Assembly: GCA_034509755.1 (NCBI GenBank)
Contig: CM067541.1
Span: 2,282,001-2,346,000, forward strand
DNA: 64,000 nucleotides
Reading direction: 5' to 3'
From: Anisodus tanguticus
Lineage: Eukaryota > Streptophyta > Magnoliopsida > Solanales > Solanaceae
The position numbers were made by a program, and so were the translations under genes. Positions 58,179 to 64,000 of this stretch are shown here, piece by piece (within the stretch, counting starts at the first letter, position 1; each line of letters opens with the position of its first letter). Below the pieces are notes generated by a model. That model ran no database searches and was not told the origin of the DNA. It was given only the letters and a program-made list of their open reading frames with translations.

Positions 58179-58519
58179 TACATAAAAATCAATTTGAATC
58201 TTACAGAGATCAGTTAACATGAAAACAGGAAGGAAGGAAAATGATAGTGAAAATAAAATTTTGCATAAACGACATCAGATTATTGTTACAATTCGTTTTT
58301 CAAGGGAACTGTCCCATTTCCTATAGTTCAAGGGAAAAATTGGTCAATTTTCTCTTGTTTTGGAGCAATCGTATATTTTAAAGCTATTTTGACTAATTGG
58401 AGGATAATTTTAGCAAAAAACGTAATGACAATGACATATTTTAGCCAAAACATAATGAATGATAAAGTTAACTTATTTCAAATAGTTCGGACGCATTTTT
58501 GACTCTTTTCCCTACATTA

Positions 58520-59214
58520 TATGATAGGTGTCTTTTGTATGCATGCTATGTACAGGTCGAGCCCACCTTTATTTTTTGCCAGTCCTACAAATTGTGTAGG
58601 GATGTGCACCATCCTGCTTCATATATTGGAGTCTATGGTGTTGAGGAAGAGGAAGCGGAAGAAGATATGTAGGCCGCGGGTGACGCCACGAGGGTATCAA
58701 AAATTTGGTAGAGAAGTAAAAGAGAGTAGAAGTGTTGTATATCAGATGTATATCAGCGGTATACGGCCTGCTGGAGAGAGGGAAATAAAAGTGTGTAGAA
58801 ATGTTGTATTTCTGTAGCTGGTATATGATGGCAGGGAGGGTATATCAGCCGTATACGACTTACGGGTGGCTGTAAATCACTGTGTACGTGTTGTGTATCA
58901 CTGTATACGAGCAGTATATGGTGGCAGGCAGTGCTTATCAGCCGTATACAGTGTGTATATCGGTTGTTCCGATAGTAATTGGCGTCGGAAGAGAAGAAGA
59001 AAGGGGGGGGGGGGGAATAGGGTTAGGATTTTTAGGCTCTTGATACCATGTAGAATAGTATAAATCTCCTTGATGGAGTTCTCTTATTAATGTAATATAT
59101 ATATATATATATATAGTATACAAGTGTAGTACTACTAGAATTAGGATCTCTATTTTACATTAATTACACTAAATATTAATTAGTGAATATATATGGAATA
59201 TATTCACTATCAGA
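58520..59214 (-). mobile_element. Copia-type 5' LTR, PBS and start of internal region
   Basis: On the minus strand the sequence TGGTATCAAGAGCC (primer binding site for Met-tRNA, 59036-59049) follows directly after an LTR ending CTATTCTACA. The LTR covers about 59050-59214, with a TATATA run. Downstream on the minus strand is a Pro/Ser-rich frame (NPIPPPPLSSSLPTPITIGT) and then a region with many GTATAC/GATATAC words (58735-58965). No gag core or pol remains. Confidence 0.65.
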
Positions 59215-59840
59215 TGCAATTCTCACATTGGATCATTGGTCGTGCAACCCCAGTTGGACCAGGTGTACGCAGAGTGCTTGGAGAACTGGTCTCAATTTTT
59301 TTTTAGATCGTGATGGCAATTTCACCCAACCCGATTGGTGAACTATTTCCAATTTTTATCTATTTTCATTTATTAACATGCATCAAGTAGCATAATAGTG
59401 ATAACTCGTAAAAGATATTTCTCTAGAAATAGAAAGACATATACAAATAAAGAAAGCAGAATCAGAGTCCATTATTGCGGATTAACCACCAGCACACCCC
59501 AATACTCCAAGTAGCAACTCCCTTGACACCTTCGGGTGCTCCGCTAATACTCACGTTCAAACACTTAAGAATGCAATAAATATAGCATGAGTACAAAAAT
59601 AGTCTCTACCCAGTAAGTATCATAGACCGATCGTAATAAAGTAGTAACGAGCCTTTAGAAAACTTACTATTAAGTATTAACATGTCTTACTCATATAAAT
59701 TAGTACTAGATAAGATCAAGACATAATACAGGATAATGTTATCCAAACAACATGTAAACACGAACGAGCATATAAAGATATCTTGAACAGACAACTCAAC
59801 GGCGTATAAAATGCACAAATTCAACATATAACAAGTCTCG
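59215..59840. other. Intergenic DNA
   Basis: No gene or element with defined ends is seen. Confidence 0.35.
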
Positions 59841-59989
59841 TTAAGGTGGCGTTTGCTTCAACATTCGAATAATATTTTTTGCCAAAATGAAATAAGTCTC
59901 TTTCTTATTGTCTAGTTGTAAAACAGTCTTTGGGCAAAAACAGAGATTGTTACTCTTGTCCAAGAATTTTGAAACGAACGCCACCTTAA
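59841..59989. mobile_element. 149-bp fold-back MITE
   Basis: TTAAGGTGGCGTTTG at the left is mirrored at the right by AACGAACGCCACCTTAA; about 20 bp of inverted repeat. The palindromic TTAA at both ends may be a target site or part of the repeat, so the superfamily is unclear (hAT, Harbinger or other). Confidence 0.75.
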
Positions 59990-60343
59990 AGGCTTAAATG
60001 CCCTCTACACTAAATAGCGAAGATGAATTGCGTCGACATATCAGAATATATACTGCAATTTGAACGTAGATTTTGGTGTCCTACTTACCGAATTATGTGG
60101 TTGAGCAATTTCAAAATTTTTAGATTAATTGGTCAAGCTTCTAAAAGGTTTAAAGTATTTTTTTTAATCATATACATTTATTTTAAAGAATAAAGGAGTT
60201 TGGCTATCATTTGGTGAAGAAATAAAATATTTTTGAATAGTAGAAGTTGTCTTTTAGCTTTTAAGCAGAAATAGAAAAAACATTTTCTCCAAAAATTAAG
60301 TATTTAACATGTAGAAACGCATAAACTGCTATATTTCCTTTAC

Positions 60344-60884
60344 GCTAATAAGCAACGGGTACATGAGGGGTAGAGGTAGAGGTAAGTATTGGGGAGAGGT
60401 GATTAGACGGGATATGACGTAGGTGCAACTCACTGAGGACATGAACTTAGATAGAGAGTTATGGAGAACACGTATTATAATACAAGGATAGTGGTAGTCC
60501 AGTGTAGTCCTACCTACGGTTACAAACTGATAGTTGTAGTATTATTATTGTAGGCTCGCTTAACCTATCATACTAGTAGACACAGTATTATCTTATAGTC
60601 TCTTGTCGTTCGATTTATGCTGCTATGTGTATCTTGTTTGTCTTATTTACTTGCATTAGTTATTGCTTCCTTTTGCTTCTTTCCTTTTTCAGAATTCGCT
60701 ATCACGACTTACGTACTTTGTTTGTCTTACTTTGATTGGGCTTGTGCTTTATCTTGAGCCGATGATCTCTCAGAAACAGTCGCTCTACCTACCAATGTAG
60801 AGGTAAGGTCTGGTACACTCTACCCTCTCAGATCCACATTGTGAGATTTCACTGGGTATGTTGTTGTTGCTGCTAATAAGCAAC
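60344..60884 (+). mobile_element. 5'-truncated RTE-like LINE insertion
   Basis: A 13-bp target duplication GCTAATAAGCAAC flanks the insert exactly (60344-60356 and 60872-60884). Its start translates as YDVGATH..DMNLDRELWRTR in approximate frames, the LTEDM..DR..WR motif that ends many Solanaceae RTE-type LINE proteins (ATGACGTAGGTGCAACTCAC at 60413). The 3' end has GTACACTCTACCCTC, TGAGATTTCACTGGGTATG and TTGTTGTTGC, the tail shared with the fragments at 26.5 and 39.5 kb. 515 bp of the element are present, with no poly-A. Confidence 0.8.
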
Positions 60885-61862
60885 AGACTGCATTTAACAC
60901 AGTACTCCTTTCTTTCCAAAACATGTTTCTTAATATTTTGGAAAAAATGTTTTATTGAATTTTTTTTTTCTTAAATTCAAAACAAAATTTCGGTTGAACC
61001 TTTCTTCAATATTTTGAAGCAAACGACTGAAAAAGTATGAATACATTTCCACCACGGTAAGCAAACGTCTAGCTGCTTCCCCTTCAATATTATTATAATT
61101 ATAATGGATAAATGGTGAATATATATATTGACCATTTGTAATATTTCTACCCCGTCATATTTTCATGAGTAATTTTTTTTTCAGATGATGACCACTTGTA
61201 CTTGTATTGTACGGTGAAATATTAGTTTCACTCTATAGTATAAGATATAGACTACATTTGTCCATTGACAAGCATTACTTTTTTCTTTTCTTTTTCAATA
61301 AAGCTGTTCAAATTAATTTACACGCACTTAACTATTCCAACAAATACATATTAATCTATACTTTTCGCTTTTTAAGATGTAGTTTTCAAATATATAAATT
61401 TTAATCTTAAAATATACAGTTAATTTAATTCAATTTAATTTTAAAGTTTAATAAAATTGACTCTAAAGAAGAAAAAGTATCACATAAATTGAGTTAGATA
61501 GAGTATTGAATAATTTTAGTAAAAAGTTAAATAAGTGGAAAAAACTACCTAATACGAGTATTTTTTTATAACTTTTTCTGAAAGCTAATCCAAGACACGT
61601 AAAGGAAATCAACTTTTTCCGACATCTAATGTATAAAATAATGAAATAGCGTCTAAAACAATTAAACTCTATTTATAAAAAGTAGGTATAATTACAAAGA
61701 AAACTTCAAACTATAATAAGACCAAACCATCCACCTACGAATTAATATATATACTACTCCGTAATACTAAAATAATAATACTAAGTAAAAGAATGTCGAC
61801 CCTTGGTCCCTTTATCCAATAACTAGGACCATTTGCATGCTAATTTTCTCAACCAAACCTCT
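60885..61862. other. 3' flank of the glucanase gene
   Basis: AT-rich, partly the 3' UTR and downstream region of the minus-strand glucanase. A partial Stowaway-like match (AAAAGTATCACATAAATTGA, about 61472) is seen near 61.4 kb. Confidence 0.4.
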
Positions 61863-63892
61863 TCAATATCCTGTTGGAAACTTGCAACTGCCATATTCTG
61901 CAATAGGAAGAAATCAATCTTTAGTTAATGCCTAAAACATTTTAATTTCTGCAACAACAATGAAAAAAAGGAATTTTTTTCTTGGTAAAATATTTATCTT
62001 TACCCTTTTTATTAATTTTATTTCTCGCAAACATTGTAAAAAATCTTTAAATATAGTTTTGTGATAAAGAAACTATACGTTGGGAGAATCCTTCAAAGCC
62101 AATCTAGAGGTCAATAAAGAACAAGTTCAAATTTCAATAATCACAAAAAATATGGCTATTCAAATTAAGTCTTTCATATCTCCTATCCATAATATTTAGA
62201 GAATTTTGTAAATTAGTCTCTATTAAGAAAGAAATCCGAATAATATAACAAGAGATACAATTTAGGATTAAATTTATTTGAAGATAAGCAAATCATTGAA
62301 TGATTGGCTACCTAATGGATAGTTACAGGTAATTATTTACCATTACTTAACTTAAATAAATCAATTAACATAACATCACTCTACCCTTCTAATTAAATAT
62401 CAATATATAATGGACTTATTGAAATCCTATTTTCACACAAGTTGGAAGACAAGAAAATGAATGAATACTCACTAGGATGTTGAGTGACAACATAGGCTGC
62501 TCCGTTGAAATCGCACGTGCCAGTACCACGTGTTTTTTTCTGATAATAGCTATTGAACGCATAAGAAGCGTGTGCCTCCAGTGTATCCGGATCGTAACAC
62601 GTGGCACCCGATTGAATCGGACGGCAATCAGCCCCACCTTCTCCACAAGCATAGTCCAAAGCCGCTTGCAACTTCTCACGTGTCGCTTTTTCATTGGCTA
62701 CGCACCACGTGTTCACTACCTTACTCACCTCCACATCACCACCGTTAACCGGAGCCGGCAATGGGGACGCTGTTGGCGTCGTCACCACCTTGCTTTTACT
62801 TCCGTTATTCACGATGGGATCGCTCTCCAAACCTTTTATGGTAAGCGAAATATCGTAAACCTTATCTTCATTAGGATAGAAAAGCCCGTAGTTTCTCTCG
62901 GAAGTGGGCCCGGGCTTTTGATTCTCATTGAACAAAGCAAATAAATAGACGTTAAGAGGTTCATTGGGCTTCAAAGGGGTCCCACTTCCAGTAAGCACTC
63001 TACGTACCAAATTGCCGTTGTAAGCAGCAGCATTGGCAGCACTTGCACCAACCTCATTTTCATCACCCTTACTAGGCCAACCAGTTTCAGATATAACCAT
63101 TGCCACGTCATCGAAATTCAAAGCTTTCATGGCTGCATAAACAGCATCAATTTGGGCCTCAAAAAGAGATTTGTACACAAGCCCATTGTTTGGGTCCGTT
63201 TGGCCTTTGTTATCACGAAACAAAGCGTAGTCCAAGGAAATCGTGTCCGTATTCCCGATATACGCGAAAAACGGGTAAATATTCACCATGAGGGGTGAAC
63301 CGGTTTGTTTAAGGAAACTCAACATGGGTTTAATAGCCGGTTCGATAAGATCCGGTTTAAAAGAACCGGAGGATGAAGGGTAGGAATTTTCTAACGCACT
63401 GAGTGCCACAGGTGATGAAACTTTGATCGACGAAGCAACACCGTATTTAACAAGAGATGAATAAACGTTTTTCATAGCGGGTACGAGAAACGGCGTCGTA
63501 TTTTTTGGGTCTACGAACACTTCGTTTCCGACAGCGATAAATTCTATGAGTGTATTTGGGTAATAAGGAAGAATGTTGGATTGGACCCATGAATCAGTAA
63601 AAGATTGTTTAGAGGCTGCTTCGGAAAGTTGCTCGTTAGGAAGGGCAACGGTAACGGATATATTCGAGCCAGAAAGGGACGTGAGTACATTGGAATCAGT
63701 ATCGTAAAGCTTAACTCGGTTAATCCCTTGGGTTTTAAGGAGCTGAACAACTTTAGCTGGAGATGGAAGATCATTAGCAATTCGGCCATAATTAATTCCA
63801 ATGGATCCCGAATTCGCAACGGAGAGCAAAGAAAGTAGTAGTATCACTAGAGATGGTAATGTAAAAGTGGCCATGTTTGTAAAAGTGGCCAT
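61863..63892 (-). CDS. Glucan endo-1,3-beta-glucosidase (GH17) with CBM43/X8 domain
   Basis: A secreted cell-wall enzyme that cuts beta-1,3-glucan (callose). Two exons: 63892-62473 and 61897-61863, joined by a GT/AG intron of 575 bp, giving 484 residues. An N-terminal signal peptide (LPSLVILLLSLLSVANS) precedes SIGINYGRIANDLPSPAKVV. The acid/base Glu is in VGNEVF (about residue 124) and the nucleophile Glu in MVISETGWPS (about 269). A Thr/Pro linker (TTPTASPLPAP) leads to the CBM43 domain (about 394-484) starting TWCVAN. Five of the six conserved cysteines are in exon 1; the sixth is in the 35-base exon 2 (KYGSCKFPTGY, then stop), which confirms that exon. There is no hydrophobic tail after the CBM43, so no GPI anchor is predicted. 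Start: I chose the ATG at 63892; one lies 18 bases downstream in a duplicated GTAAAAGTGGCCATG stretch, and an in-frame one at 63922 would add ten residues. Confidence 0.95.
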
Positions 63893-64000
63893 GCTCGTAA
63901 ATCTGGAGAGAAAATAGAGCAATGAGATTTTTTTAGGGGAGAAGAAAGAGGAGAGTATTTTGTGTTTTTGGTGATTATGGTTGAGTTCAGTAATATAGAG
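63893..64000 (-). promoter_or_regulatory. 5' leader and start of the glucanase promoter
   Basis: Pyrimidine-rich, CT-runs (minus-strand CTCTCCTCTTTCTTCTCCCC) typical of plant 5' UTRs. CTATATTA at the window edge (63991-63998, minus strand) may be the TATA box, about 100 bp upstream of the ATG. The rest of the promoter is outside the window. Confidence 0.4.

Noticed and set aside
62477..62944. 155-codon frame antisense to the glucanase
   Set aside because: Shadow of the real coding strand; composition follows the sense codons.

Overview
The window is plant nuclear DNA. The genes have introns, and the sequence is AT-rich and dense in retrotransposon, SINE, LINE and MITE remains. A tobacco-type TS SINE, an L-aspartate oxidase copy of the kind used in nicotine and NAD synthesis, and Solanaceae-type repeat tails point to the nightshade family, most likely Nicotiana. 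This assignment is inference from recognition, not from a search.

Layout. 1-2.3 kb: unassigned AT-rich DNA. 2.3-6.9 kb (+): a seven-exon L-aspartate oxidase pseudogene with several stops and frameshifts. 7-27 kb: a transposon graveyard. It holds a tandem duplication split by a Stowaway-like MITE, a solo-LTR-like repeat, two miniature LTR retrotransposons (TRIMs) with PBS and near-perfect target duplications, a degraded Ty3/gypsy pol carrying a TS SINE, the 3' half of a Ty1/copia element with its LTR, and a complete tRNA-derived SINE. 27.2-34.6 kb (+): an intact four-exon SABATH methyltransferase, the indole-3-acetic acid carboxyl methyltransferase IAMT1. Its 3.9-kb second intron contains a hAT element nested inside a pogo-like element. 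35-40 kb: two copia gag fragments in opposite orientation, a heterodimeric SINE and MITEs. 40.5-45 kb (-): a MAP65 (microtubule bundling protein) pseudogene. 45-52 kb: a second, inverted copy of the 10.5-kb LTR, a near-perfect long hairpin that could be a MIRNA precursor, and a decayed Ac-like hAT transposase. 53.2-55.1 kb (-): an intact single-exon SUVH-type histone H3K9 methyltransferase. 55-61 kb: CACTA-like, copia, MITE and LINE debris and an orphan last exon of a class III peroxidase. 61.9-63.9 kb (-): an intact beta-1,3-glucanase with a CBM43 (X8) domain, whose last cysteine is supplied by a tiny terminal exon.

Only three protein genes look functional: IAMT1, the SUVH and the glucanase. 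They do not form a pathway, and neighbouring genes appear unrelated, as is usual in large plant genomes. The window's main interest is its layered record of insertions, datable by nesting, three pseudogenes of known families, and the hairpin at 48.6 kb. I did not find a clear new biological system; the hairpin and the repeat architectures are the best leads.
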